Source: Amycolatopsis lexingtonensis
GTDB lineage: Bacteria > Actinomycetota > Actinomycetes > Mycobacteriales > Pseudonocardiaceae
Direction of reading: 5' to 3'
Length of the DNA: 64,000 bases
Assembly: GCF_014873755.1 (NCBI RefSeq)
Contig: NZ_JADBEG010000001.1
Span: 808,501 to 872,500 of the forward strand
A program made the translations under genes and the position numbers. Below, piece by piece: positions 40,790-49,304 of the stretch. The stretch's first letter is position 1, and every line of letters begins with the position of its first letter. Under the pieces are notes generated by a model that ran no database searches, had not been told where the DNA came from, and worked only from the letters and a program-made list of their open reading frames with translations.

Positions 40790-41749
40790 GTGGCCGTCGT
40801 CGTGCGGATGCTGCTGAGCCGCATCCTCGCCCTCATCCCGCTGCTGCTCGGCGTGATCCTGTTCGTCTTCGTCGTGATGCGGTTCGCGCCGGTCGACCCG
40901 GCGCTGGCCGCGTTCGACGGCGCGAACGCCACCGCCGAGCAGCTCCAGCAGTTCCGGCTCGAGAACGGGCTGCTGGACCCGCTGCCGCTGCAGTACGTCC
41001 ACTTCGTCTGGCACCTGGTGCAAGGCGACTTCGGCACCAGCGTGATCACCAAGCAGCCGGTCGGCGAGACCATCGCCACCGCGCTGCCGCTGACCGTCCA
41101 GCTCACCCTGCTCGGCCTGGTCATCGCGCTGGTGACGGCGCTCGTGCTCGGCGTGACGTCGGCGCTGTTCCGCGACCGCTGGCCGGACAAGGTGATCCGC
41201 GTGGTCACCCTGGCCGGGGTCGCCGCGCCGGCGTTCTGGGTGGCGCTGCTGCTGGTGCAGTGGCTCGCCGTCGGCCAGGGCCTGTTCCCGACCAGCGGCT
41301 ACGTCAGCCCGGCCGACTCCTTCGGCGGCTGGCTGAATTCGCTGGCGCTGCCCGCGATCTCCCTCGCGCTGCCGGTGGCCGCCCAGCTGACCCGGGTGAT
41401 CCGGACGTCCATGGTCGAGGAACTGGACAAGGACTACGTCCGCACCGCGCGCGGCGGCGGCCTGCCGCCGGTGGTGGTTATCGGGCGCAACGTGCTGCGC
41501 AACGCGCTCGTCACCCCGCTCACCGTGCTCGGCCTGCGGGTCGGCTACCTGCTGGGCGGCGCCGTCGTCATCGAGACGATGTTCGCGCTGCCGGGGATGG
41601 GGCAGAACATGATCCAGGCCGTCACCGACGGCGACACCGCCAAGGTGCAGGGCTTCGTGATCACGATCGCGATCGGGTTCGTCCTGGTCAACCTGATCGT
41701 CGACGTCCTGTACCTGATCGCGAACCCGCGCCTGCGGAGCCACGCGTGA
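40790..41749 (+). CDS. ABC importer permease (DppB-type)
   Basis: 319 residues, GTG start, 12 bp after the binding protein. Six membrane helices; the EAA loop is seen around DYVRTARGGGLPPVVVIGRN, and FALPGMGQ near the C terminus is typical of DppB/OppB. Forms the channel with the permease half of the next protein. Stop overlaps the next GTG by 4 bp. Confidence 0.94.
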   Translation: MAVVVRMLLSRILALIPLLLGVILFVFVVMRFAPVDPALAAFDGANATAEQLQQFRLENGLLDPLPLQYVHFVWHLVQGDFGTSVITKQPVGETIATALPLTVQLTLLGLVIALVTALVLGVTSALFRDRWPDKVIRVVTLAGVAAPAFWVALLLVQWLAVGQGLFPTSGYVSPADSFGGWLNSLALPAISLALPVAAQLTRVIRTSMVEELDKDYVRTARGGGLPPVVVIGRNVLRNALVTPLTVLGLRVGYLLGGAVVIETMFALPGMGQNMIQAVTDGDTAKVQGFVITIAIGFVLVNLIVDVLYLIANPRLRSHA

Positions 41750-43650
41750 AGCGGCTGCGCGGGGGCTGGCCCGCACTCGCGATCCTCGGCGTCCTCCTGC
41801 TGGTCGCCGTGCTCGGCACGCTCGTCGCCACGCACAGCCCGGACGCGCTGAGCACCGACACCGGCGGCCCGAGCGGCGCGCACTGGTTCGGCACCGACAC
41901 CTCCGGCCGCGACATCTTCTCCCGGCTGGTCGCCGGCACGCGCTGGTCGCTCGCCATCGGCCTGGGGGCGGTGGCGCTCGCGCTCGTGTCGGGGGCGGTG
42001 ATCGGGGCGTTCGCGGCGACCTCGCACCGCCGGGTGGACGCGGTGATCATGCGCGTCCTGGACGTCATCATGGCGTTCCCGGGCATCGCGCTGGCGGCCG
42101 TCCTGGTCGCGGTGTTCGGCCACGGGATACTCGTGCTGATCCTGGCCATCGGGTTCCTCAACATGCCACCGGTCGCCCGCGTGATCCGGGCGAACGTGCT
42201 GGCCCAGTACGGCGAGGACTACGTCGCGGCCGAACGCGTCATCGGGGCGAAGCGGTTCTTCGTGCTGACCCGGCACGTGGCGATCAACTGCGCCGCGCCG
42301 GTGCTCGTCTACTGCACGGTCACGGTGGCCGACGCGATCGTGTTCGAGGCGTCGCTGTCGTTCATCGGCGCCGGCATCCAGCCGCCGGACCCGTCGTGGG
42401 GCTCGGTGCTCGCCGACGGCAAGGACCTGGTGCTGACCGGCGGCTGGTGGGCGACGCTGTTCCCCGGCCTGCTGATCCTGATCACCGTGCTGGCGCTCAA
42501 CATCCTGTCCGAGCGCATCTCGGACGCCTGGGCCGCGCCCTCGGCCCGCGCGGTCAAGGCGGCCGAAGTCGCGAAGGCCGTCGAAGCCCGCGACGACGCC
42601 GATACCGCGCCCGTGCTGCCGATCGCCGGCCTGCGCGAAGCGGGGGAGCGGCTCGCCCGCACCGCCCGGTCCCTCGACCACCGCGAAACGGTCCTGGAAG
42701 TCGACCGGCTCCGGATCGCCTTCCCCGGCCGCCACGAAGGTGTCGACGTCGTCGACGGCGTCTCGTTCAGCGTCCGCGCCGGCGAGGTCCTCGGCCTGAT
42801 CGGCGAATCCGGCTGCGGCAAGACGCTCACGGCGTTGTCGATCCTCGGCCTCCAGCCGGCGGCGGCGCGGGTGTCCGGCCAGATCCGCTTCGCGCAGCGC
42901 GACCTGCTCGCCGTGCGGGCGGGCGAACGACGGCGGTACCTCGGCCACGACATCGCGATGATCTACCAGGACGCGCTCAGCTCGCTCAACCCGGCGATGA
43001 CCATCCGCGCCCAGCTCAAGCAGTTCACCCGCCGCGGCGGCACGCGCACCCCGGCCGAGCTGCTGGAACTGGTCAACCTGGACCCGGAACGGACCCTGCG
43101 GGCGTACCCGCACGAGCTGTCCGGCGGCCAGCGCCAGCGGGTGCTGATCGCGATGGCGCTTTCGCGCGACCCGAAGCTGATCGTCGCCGACGAACCGACC
43201 ACCGCGCTCGACGTCACCGTGCAGGCGCAGATCATGGCGCTGCTGCTGCGGCTGCAGGAGGAACTCGGCTTCGCGCTCATCCTCGTTTCGCACGACCTGG
43301 CGCTGGTGTCCGAGATCGCCGACCGCGTCGTCGTCATGTACGGCGGGCAGGTCGCCGAGCTGGGCGCCACCGCCGAGGTCGTCGGCTCGCCCCGGCACCA
43401 CTACACGCGCGGCCTGCTCAGCGCGGTGCTGTCGCTGGAGGAGAACGAAGCCCGGCTCACGCAGATCAAGGGCGTCGTCCCGGCCCCGGCGGAGTTCCCG
43501 GCCGGCTGCCGGTTCGCCGACCGCTGCCCGGCCGCGCGGGCCAAGTGCCACGAAGAGCCGCCGGTCCGCTTCGGGGAGCCGGTGGCCCACCTCGTCGCCT
43601 GCCACTTCCCGGCGGTCGACACCGCGCGCGAGAAGGAGGCGACGGCGTGA
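41746..43650 (+). CDS. ABC importer fusion: DppC-type permease plus DppD-type ATPase
   Basis: 634 residues. Residues 1-265 are a DppC/OppC permease (HWFGTDTSGRDIFSRLVAGT; EDYVAAERVIGAKRFFVLTR), a 45-residue linker, then from about 315 a full ATPase: Walker A GESGCGKT, IYQDALSSLNP, signature LSGGQRQR, Walker B LIVADEP and the C-terminal oligopeptide-ATPase Cys motif (CRFADRCP). These are normally separate genes. The fusion fixes one ATPase per permease half. Translationally coupled on both sides. Confidence 0.94.
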   Translation: MKRLRGGWPALAILGVLLLVAVLGTLVATHSPDALSTDTGGPSGAHWFGTDTSGRDIFSRLVAGTRWSLAIGLGAVALALVSGAVIGAFAATSHRRVDAVIMRVLDVIMAFPGIALAAVLVAVFGHGILVLILAIGFLNMPPVARVIRANVLAQYGEDYVAAERVIGAKRFFVLTRHVAINCAAPVLVYCTVTVADAIVFEASLSFIGAGIQPPDPSWGSVLADGKDLVLTGGWWATLFPGLLILITVLALNILSERISDAWAAPSARAVKAAEVAKAVEARDDADTAPVLPIAGLREAGERLARTARSLDHRETVLEVDRLRIAFPGRHEGVDVVDGVSFSVRAGEVLGLIGESGCGKTLTALSILGLQPAAARVSGQIRFAQRDLLAVRAGERRRYLGHDIAMIYQDALSSLNPAMTIRAQLKQFTRRGGTRTPAELLELVNLDPERTLRAYPHELSGGQRQRVLIAMALSRDPKLIVADEPTTALDVTVQAQIMALLLRLQEELGFALILVSHDLALVSEIADRVVVMYGGQVAELGATAEVVGSPRHHYTRGLLSAVLSLEENEARLTQIKGVVPAPAEFPAGCRFADRCPAARAKCHEEPPVRFGEPVAHLVACHFPAVDTAREKEATA

Positions 43651-44585
43651 ACCTCCTGGAGGTCGACGGCGTCCACGTCGTCCACAAGATCCGCGGCCGC
43701 GGCCTGTTCGGCCACCAGCACGTCTACGCCCTGACCGACGCCCACCTCGTGGTGAACCCGGGCGAGACGGTCGGCGTCGTCGGCGAGTCCGGTTGCGGGA
43801 AGTCGACGCTGGCCAAGGTGATCGTCGGGCTCCAGCGGCCGACCGCCGGGACCGTCCGGTTCCGCGGGAAGCCGTTGGAGTCCGGGCGCGAGGTCGGCAT
43901 GGTGTTCCAGGACCCGGCCACCGCGCTGAACCGGCGGCTCGCCGTCGCCAAGATCATCCGCGACCCCCTCGACGTCCACCGCGTCGGCACGCCGGCCGAG
44001 CGCGACGCGCGCGTCCGCGAGCTGATGGGGCTGGTCGGCCTGCCGTCCAGCGTCGCCGACGCCGTGCCGGGGCAGCTGTCCGGCGGCCAGCGGCAGCGCG
44101 TCGCCATCGCGCGTGCCCTGGCGCTGCGGCCGGCGCTGCTGGTGGCCGACGAACCGACGTCCGCGCTCGACGTCTCGGTCCGCGCCCAGATCCTCAACCT
44201 GCTGCTCGACCTGCGCGAACAGCTGGACCTGGCGATGGTGTTCGTCTCCCACGACATCCAGACCGTGGCGAAGATGAGCGACCGGATCGTCACGATGTAC
44301 CTCGGCCGGATCGTCGAGGAAGCGCCGGTCGGGGCCGAGGCCCGCCACCCCTACACGCGGGCGCTGTTCTCCGCGACGCCCAGCCTGCTGCACCCGGTCG
44401 AGCCGATCGTGCTCACCGGCCCGGTGCCGTCGGCGACCCGCCCGCCCAGCGGGTGCCCGTTCCGCACCCGCTGCCCGAAGGCCACCGACGAGTGCGCAGC
44501 CGAGCTGCCGCCGCTCGCCGCGGCCGACGGTGGCCACACCTACCGCTGCATCCATCCCGAGACCCCTACCGGAGTGAGCGCCTGA
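43647..44585 (+). CDS. ABC importer ATPase (DppF/OppF-type)
   Basis: 312 residues, GTG start overlapping the previous stop. Walker A GESGCGKS, Q-loop MVFQDPATALNRR, signature LSGGQRQR, Walker B LLVADEP, H-loop VSHD, and C-terminal CPFRTRCPKATDEC of the oligopeptide ATPase family (Fe-S or structural Cys). Partners the fused ATPase to complete the importer. Confidence 0.94.
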   Translation: MNLLEVDGVHVVHKIRGRGLFGHQHVYALTDAHLVVNPGETVGVVGESGCGKSTLAKVIVGLQRPTAGTVRFRGKPLESGREVGMVFQDPATALNRRLAVAKIIRDPLDVHRVGTPAERDARVRELMGLVGLPSSVADAVPGQLSGGQRQRVAIARALALRPALLVADEPTSALDVSVRAQILNLLLDLREQLDLAMVFVSHDIQTVAKMSDRIVTMYLGRIVEEAPVGAEARHPYTRALFSATPSLLHPVEPIVLTGPVPSATRPPSGCPFRTRCPKATDECAAELPPLAAADGGHTYRCIHPETPTGVSA

Positions 44586-45508
44586 TGCCGAAGTTCGCCG
44601 GAATCGTCCCGCCGCTGTGCACGCCGTTCACCGACGACTTCAGCGTGGACACCGAGTCGCTGCGGCGCCACGTCGAGGTCCAGCTCGACGCCGGCGTCCA
44701 CGGCGTCTTCGTCCTCGGCTCCTCCAGCGAGGTCGCCTTCCTGCCCGACGCGCAGCGCCGCGTCGTCGTCGAGACGACGGTCGACCAGGTCGCCGGCCGC
44801 GTCCCGGTGCTCGCCGGCTGTATCGACATGACGACGTTGCGGGTCGCCGAGCACATCCGCGCCGCCGAAGCCGCCGGGGCCGACGCCGTCGTGGTCACCG
44901 CGCCCTACTACACGCGCACGCACGTCGCCGAGATCGACCGGCACTTCCGCTTGCTGCACGAACGCACGGCGCTGCCGATCGTCGCCTACGACATCCCGGT
45001 CGCGGTGCACACGAAGCTCGACGGCGGCCTGGTGCTCGACCTCGCCGCCGACGGCGTCATCGCCGGGCTCAAGGACTCCAGCGGCGACGAAGCCGCGTTC
45101 CGGGCCGTGCTGCTCGGCAAGCGCGACCGCGGTCTCGACGACTTCGCCGTGTTCACCGGGTCCGAGCTGGTGGTGGACGCGGCGCTGGCGATGGGCGCGG
45201 ACGGCGCCGTCCCCGGGCTCGGCAACGTCGACCCGGTCGGGTACGTGCTGATCCACGACCACTTCAAGTCCGGCAATCTCGCCGCGGCCCGCCGCGAGCA
45301 GGAACGCCTGATGAAGCTGTTCTCGATCACGTCGGTGGCGCCGCCGAGCCGGATGGGCCGCGGCTCGGCCGGGCTCGGCGCGTTCAAGGCCGCGATGAAG
45401 CTGCGCGGGTTCATCGACAACGCCGTCATGGCGCCGCCGCAGCTGCCCTTGAACGACGAAGAGCTGTTGCGGATCAAGGAGAAGCTCGTCGAAGCGGGCT
45501 TGCTCTGA
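44585..45508 (+). CDS. DapA/NanA-family aldolase, probable N-acetylneuraminate lyase
   Basis: 307 residues, class I Schiff-base TIM barrel. Lys163 (AGLKDSSGD) is the imine lysine and Tyr135 (IVAYDIP) the catalytic tyrosine. The carboxylate loop is GSSSEV in place of GTTGE. The family includes dihydrodipicolinate synthase, KDG aldolase and sialic acid lyase; the sialidase operon makes the last the best guess: sialic acid to N-acetylmannosamine and pyruvate. nanE/nanK are not present here. Confidence 0.85.
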   Translation: MPKFAGIVPPLCTPFTDDFSVDTESLRRHVEVQLDAGVHGVFVLGSSSEVAFLPDAQRRVVVETTVDQVAGRVPVLAGCIDMTTLRVAEHIRAAEAAGADAVVVTAPYYTRTHVAEIDRHFRLLHERTALPIVAYDIPVAVHTKLDGGLVLDLAADGVIAGLKDSSGDEAAFRAVLLGKRDRGLDDFAVFTGSELVVDAALAMGADGAVPGLGNVDPVGYVLIHDHFKSGNLAAARREQERLMKLFSITSVAPPSRMGRGSAGLGAFKAAMKLRGFIDNAVMAPPQLPLNDEELLRIKEKLVEAGLL

Positions 45509-47469
45509 TGATCCGCTACGGTGCCGACTACAACCCGGAGCACTGGCCCGCCGACGTCCGCCGCGAGGACCTGGAGCTGATGGCCGAAGCGGGCGTCACG
45601 ATGGTGACCGCGGGGATCTACTCGTGGGCCGCCGTCGAGCCGCGGCCGGGGGAGTACGACTTCGGCTGGTTCGACGACGTGCTGGCCGGGCTGGCCGGCG
45701 CCGGGATCGGGGGGTGCCTGGCGACGATGACCGCGTCCCCGCCGCCGTGGCTGTCCCGGCTGCACCCGGAGATCCTGCCGGTGCGCGCCGACGGCGTCCG
45801 GCTGTCGCCCGGCGCGCGGCAGCAGTTCTGCCCGTCCAGCCCGGTGTACCGCTCGCACGCTTCGCGGCTCGTGACCGAGCTGGCCACCCGGTACGCGGGC
45901 CACCCCGCGCTGGCGATGTGGCACGTGGGCAACGAGTTCGGCTGCCACATCCGGGCGTGCTACTGCGACGAGTCCGCCACGGACTTCCGGCGCTGGCTGG
46001 AGGAGCGCTACGGCACGATAGAGGCGCTCAACGACGCGTGGACGACGACGTTCTGGTCCCAGCGCTACTCTTCGTGGGACGAGATCCTGCCGCCGCGCGT
46101 GGCCCCGACGTTCCCGAACCCCGCGCAGCAGCTGGACTTCCACCGGTTCTCCTCCGACGCGCTGCTCGAGTGCTTCCGGACCGAGCAGCGCGTGCTGCGG
46201 CGGGTCACCCCGGACGTCCCGATCACGACCAACTTCGTCGGCCTGGTGCAGAAAGCCCTGGACTGGCACACGTGGACCCCGCACGAGGACGTCGTCAGTC
46301 TCGACTCGTACCCGGACCCCTACGACCCGCGCGCCCACGTCGAAGCCGCGTTCGCCTACGACCTGGTCCGGTCCACGAAGGACCAGCCGTGGCTGCTGCT
46401 GGAACAGGCGCCGAGCGCGGTGAACTGGCGGTCCCGCAACAGTCCCAAGCCGCCGGGCGCGATGCGGCTCGGCAGCTGGCAGGCGATCGCGCAGGGCGCC
46501 GACGCCGTCCTGTTCTTCCAGTGGCGGCAGACCAGCGGTGGCGCGGAGAAGTTCCACTCGGCGATGGTTCCCCACGGCGGCCGGGACACCCGGACGTTCC
46601 GCGAGACTTCCGCGCTGGGAAGGGAACTGGCCCGCGTGCCGGAGCTGGCCGGGACGCGCGTGCGGGCGGACGTCGCGCTGCTGCACGACTGGCCGAGCTG
46701 GTGGGGCCTGGAACTCGACTCGCACCCGGCGTCGCTGGAGCAGCTGGAGACACACCTCGCGCACTACGCGCCGTTGTTCGACGCCAACATCACCTGCGAC
46801 GTCGTCCATCCGTCGCGTGATCTTTCGCGGTACAAGCTGGTCGTCGTACCGAACCTGTACCTGCTGGAGCGGCCGGTCGCGGACAACCTCCGCGCGTACG
46901 TCGCCCGCGGCGGGCACCTGCTGGTGTCGTACTTTTCCGGAATCGTGGACGGCTGCGACCGCGCGTACCTCGGCGGGCACCCGGCGCCGCTGCGGGACGT
47001 CCTCGGCCTGCGGGTCGACGAGTTCTGGCCCCTGGACGGAACGGTCGCGCTCGAATTCTCCGACGGGACAACGGATTCCGGCACGATCTGGTCGGAGTGG
47101 ATCGAACTCGAAGGCGCCGCGGCGGTCGCCACCTTCGCCGCCGGTGACCTCGCCGGGCGGCCCGCGATCACGCGGCACGCCTTCGGGAACGGCGTCGCGT
47201 GGTACGCCGGCACCCGGCCCGAGCTGGGCCCGGTGCTGAGCCGCGTGTGCGCGGAAGCCGGGGTGACACCGGTGATCACGGCTCCGGCGGGCGTCCAAGC
47301 GGTCGTCCGGCACGGCGAGGAAAGCGCTTACCTGTTCCTGCTCAACCACGGCACCGAGCCGGTCACCGTCGACCTGCCGCACGCCGCGCCGGACCTGCTC
47401 ACCGACCCGTCGCGGCCGGTGCGCGAGGTCCGGCTCGCCCCGCGAGGTGTCGCCGTCCTGAAGGGATGA
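45508..47469 (+). CDS. GH42 beta-galactosidase
   Basis: 653 residues, no signal peptide, so cytosolic. Acid/base Glu143 (WHVGNEFG) and nucleophile Glu299 (LLLEQAPS); zinc-site Cys 108, 146, 151, 153. Domain order is TIM barrel (1-390), trimerisation (400-600) and beta domain, as in family 42. It would split galactose from the desialylated glycan after import. ATG overlaps the aldolase stop (TGATG). Confidence 0.94.
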   Translation: MIRYGADYNPEHWPADVRREDLELMAEAGVTMVTAGIYSWAAVEPRPGEYDFGWFDDVLAGLAGAGIGGCLATMTASPPPWLSRLHPEILPVRADGVRLSPGARQQFCPSSPVYRSHASRLVTELATRYAGHPALAMWHVGNEFGCHIRACYCDESATDFRRWLEERYGTIEALNDAWTTTFWSQRYSSWDEILPPRVAPTFPNPAQQLDFHRFSSDALLECFRTEQRVLRRVTPDVPITTNFVGLVQKALDWHTWTPHEDVVSLDSYPDPYDPRAHVEAAFAYDLVRSTKDQPWLLLEQAPSAVNWRSRNSPKPPGAMRLGSWQAIAQGADAVLFFQWRQTSGGAEKFHSAMVPHGGRDTRTFRETSALGRELARVPELAGTRVRADVALLHDWPSWWGLELDSHPASLEQLETHLAHYAPLFDANITCDVVHPSRDLSRYKLVVVPNLYLLERPVADNLRAYVARGGHLLVSYFSGIVDGCDRAYLGGHPAPLRDVLGLRVDEFWPLDGTVALEFSDGTTDSGTIWSEWIELEGAAAVATFAAGDLAGRPAITRHAFGNGVAWYAGTRPELGPVLSRVCAEAGVTPVITAPAGVQAVVRHGEESAYLFLLNHGTEPVTVDLPHAAPDLLTDPSRPVREVRLAPRGVAVLKG

Positions 47470-47471
47470 CA

Positions 47472-49295
47472 ATGAGAACACTGGGGAGCTGGGCCGCTTT
47501 GCTGGCCCTGGCGGGCTCGCTGCTCGCGGTGAGCCCGGCGCAGGCCGAGCCGATGTTCGAGCAGCAGGTGCTGTTCAAGGCGGCGCAGGACCCGGGGTAC
47601 AGCTGCTTCCGGATCCCGGCGATCGTGCGGTCCGCGCACGGCACGCTGCTCGCGTTCGCCGAGGGCCGCATCGACAACTGCGGCGACACCGGCGACATCG
47701 ACCTCGTGCTCAAGCGGTCCACCGACGGCGGCAAGACGTGGTCGCCGCTGCAGGTGGTCAACCGCGGCGGCGGGGACACCCACGGCAACCCGGTGCCCAT
47801 TGTGGACAGCCGCACCGGCCGGATCGTGCTGATCACGACGTACAACAAGGGACGTGACGACGACAAGGGCTGCGATGTGCCCTGCCCGCGCACCCCGCAT
47901 TCCCAGTACAGCGACGACGACGGCCTGACCTGGTCGACGCCCGTCGACATCAGCGCGCAGGCGAAGCTGCCGGACTGGGACTCGTGGTACGCGTCCGGTC
48001 CGGTGCACGGGATCCAGCTGACGCGTGGCCGCCACGCGGGCCGGCTCGTGTTCGGCGTCAACGCGGAAACCAGCGACGGCACGCATTCGATCGAGAACCA
48101 CGCGGGGCTCGTCTACAGCGACGACGGCGGGCGCAGCTGGCACGTCGGCGCGGTGAACAGCTACCCCCACCCGGTCGGCGGTACGTACACCCAGAAGCCG
48201 TCCGAGGTCACCGTCGCCGAGCTGGCCGACGGGTCGATCTACGCCGGCGGCCGCGAGCAGGGCGGCACCGATATCGGCAACCGCGACTACGCCATCAGCC
48301 GCGACGGTGGTGAGACGTTCTCCAGGTCCTTCACCACCATCCCCGACCTGGTGACGCCGATGGTGCAGGGCGCGGTGCTGCGGGTCGGCAACCGCCTGCT
48401 GTTCTCGTCGCCGTCGGACACCGACCGGCGGCGGTGGATGATGCTCCGGTCGTCGTACGACGGCGGCCGGACGTGGGAGAACGCCGAGCAGGGCACGCGG
48501 ATCACCACGGACTGGTCGGGCTACTCGGACCTGGTGCAGATCGCCGGTGCGCGGATCGGGCTCCTGTACGAAGGCGGCGCGGTCGACGCCCGGGACGAGA
48601 TCCGCTTCGCGCGGTTCGACGAGTCGTACCTGGGGTGGCACAACTCGGCGGGACCGTCCACACCGGACGTTTCCGGCCACGCCGACGCGCGGGTGCTCGG
48701 CGGTGCTTCCCTTGCTGCGGGGCGCTTCGGTGGCGCCGTTTCCCTGGACGGCGTCGACGACTACGTCCGTGTTCCCTACGACCCGGCGCAACCCCCGGGC
48801 GACGGCGACCTGACGTGGACGGGCTGGTTCCGCTACGGCGCCTCGAAGGGCAACCAGGTGCTGTTCTGGCTCGGCGGGATGGGCGGCACCGCCCCGCAGC
48901 TGTGGCTGCGCGGCGAACCGGCGAACCACCGGCTGCTCGCGATGATGACCACGGCCGCCGGAAGCGCATCGATCACGACCGCGCAGGCGTACGACGACCA
49001 GGCGTGGCACCACATCGCGCTGGAGCGCACCGGCGGGAAGCTGCTGCTGTGGGTCGACGGTGTGCAGGTCGCTTCCGGTGCCGCCGTGACGGGTTCGGTG
49101 AGCCAGACGGTGTCGTTCCAGCTGCAGCTCGGCCAGCGGCTGGACAACCAGTTCCGCTGGAACGGCTCGTTCGACGAGGTCGGGTTCTACCGCCGGGCGT
49201 TGACGGCCGCCGAGCTGGACGCGATCCGGCTTGGGAACGCACCCGTTCCGGCGGGCCAGGTACTGCGGCTGCCGTTCGACCGGCTCCGCGGCTGA
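47472..49295 (+). CDS. Secreted GH33 sialidase with C-terminal LamG-type domain
   Basis: 607 residues. Signal peptide to about 25; CFRIPAIV is the FRIP arginine motif; five Asp-boxes (STDGGKTW, SDDDGLTW, SDDGGRSW, SRDGGETF, SYDGGRTW) make the six-bladed propeller to about 385. A LamG/concanavalin-like domain (about 395-600: GGAVSLDGVDDYVRVPYD; AWHHIALERTGGKLLLWVDG) probably binds glycan. ATG 47472 has AAGGG six bases upstream; ATG 47466 overlaps the GH42 stop. It releases terminal sialic acid outside the cell, feeding the importer. Confidence 0.94.
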   Translation: MRTLGSWAALLALAGSLLAVSPAQAEPMFEQQVLFKAAQDPGYSCFRIPAIVRSAHGTLLAFAEGRIDNCGDTGDIDLVLKRSTDGGKTWSPLQVVNRGGGDTHGNPVPIVDSRTGRIVLITTYNKGRDDDKGCDVPCPRTPHSQYSDDDGLTWSTPVDISAQAKLPDWDSWYASGPVHGIQLTRGRHAGRLVFGVNAETSDGTHSIENHAGLVYSDDGGRSWHVGAVNSYPHPVGGTYTQKPSEVTVAELADGSIYAGGREQGGTDIGNRDYAISRDGGETFSRSFTTIPDLVTPMVQGAVLRVGNRLLFSSPSDTDRRRWMMLRSSYDGGRTWENAEQGTRITTDWSGYSDLVQIAGARIGLLYEGGAVDARDEIRFARFDESYLGWHNSAGPSTPDVSGHADARVLGGASLAAGRFGGAVSLDGVDDYVRVPYDPAQPPGDGDLTWTGWFRYGASKGNQVLFWLGGMGGTAPQLWLRGEPANHRLLAMMTTAAGSASITTAQAYDDQAWHHIALERTGGKLLLWVDGVQVASGAAVTGSVSQTVSFQLQLGQRLDNQFRWNGSFDEVGFYRRALTAAELDAIRLGNAPVPAGQVLRLPFDRLRG

Positions 49296-49304
49296 AGCCG
49301 CTGG

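Noticed and set aside
39134..41776. 880-codon minus-strand frame opposite the importer genes
   Set aside because: Shadow of the solute-binding protein and DppB genes; Arg/Asp/Gln-rich with no motif.
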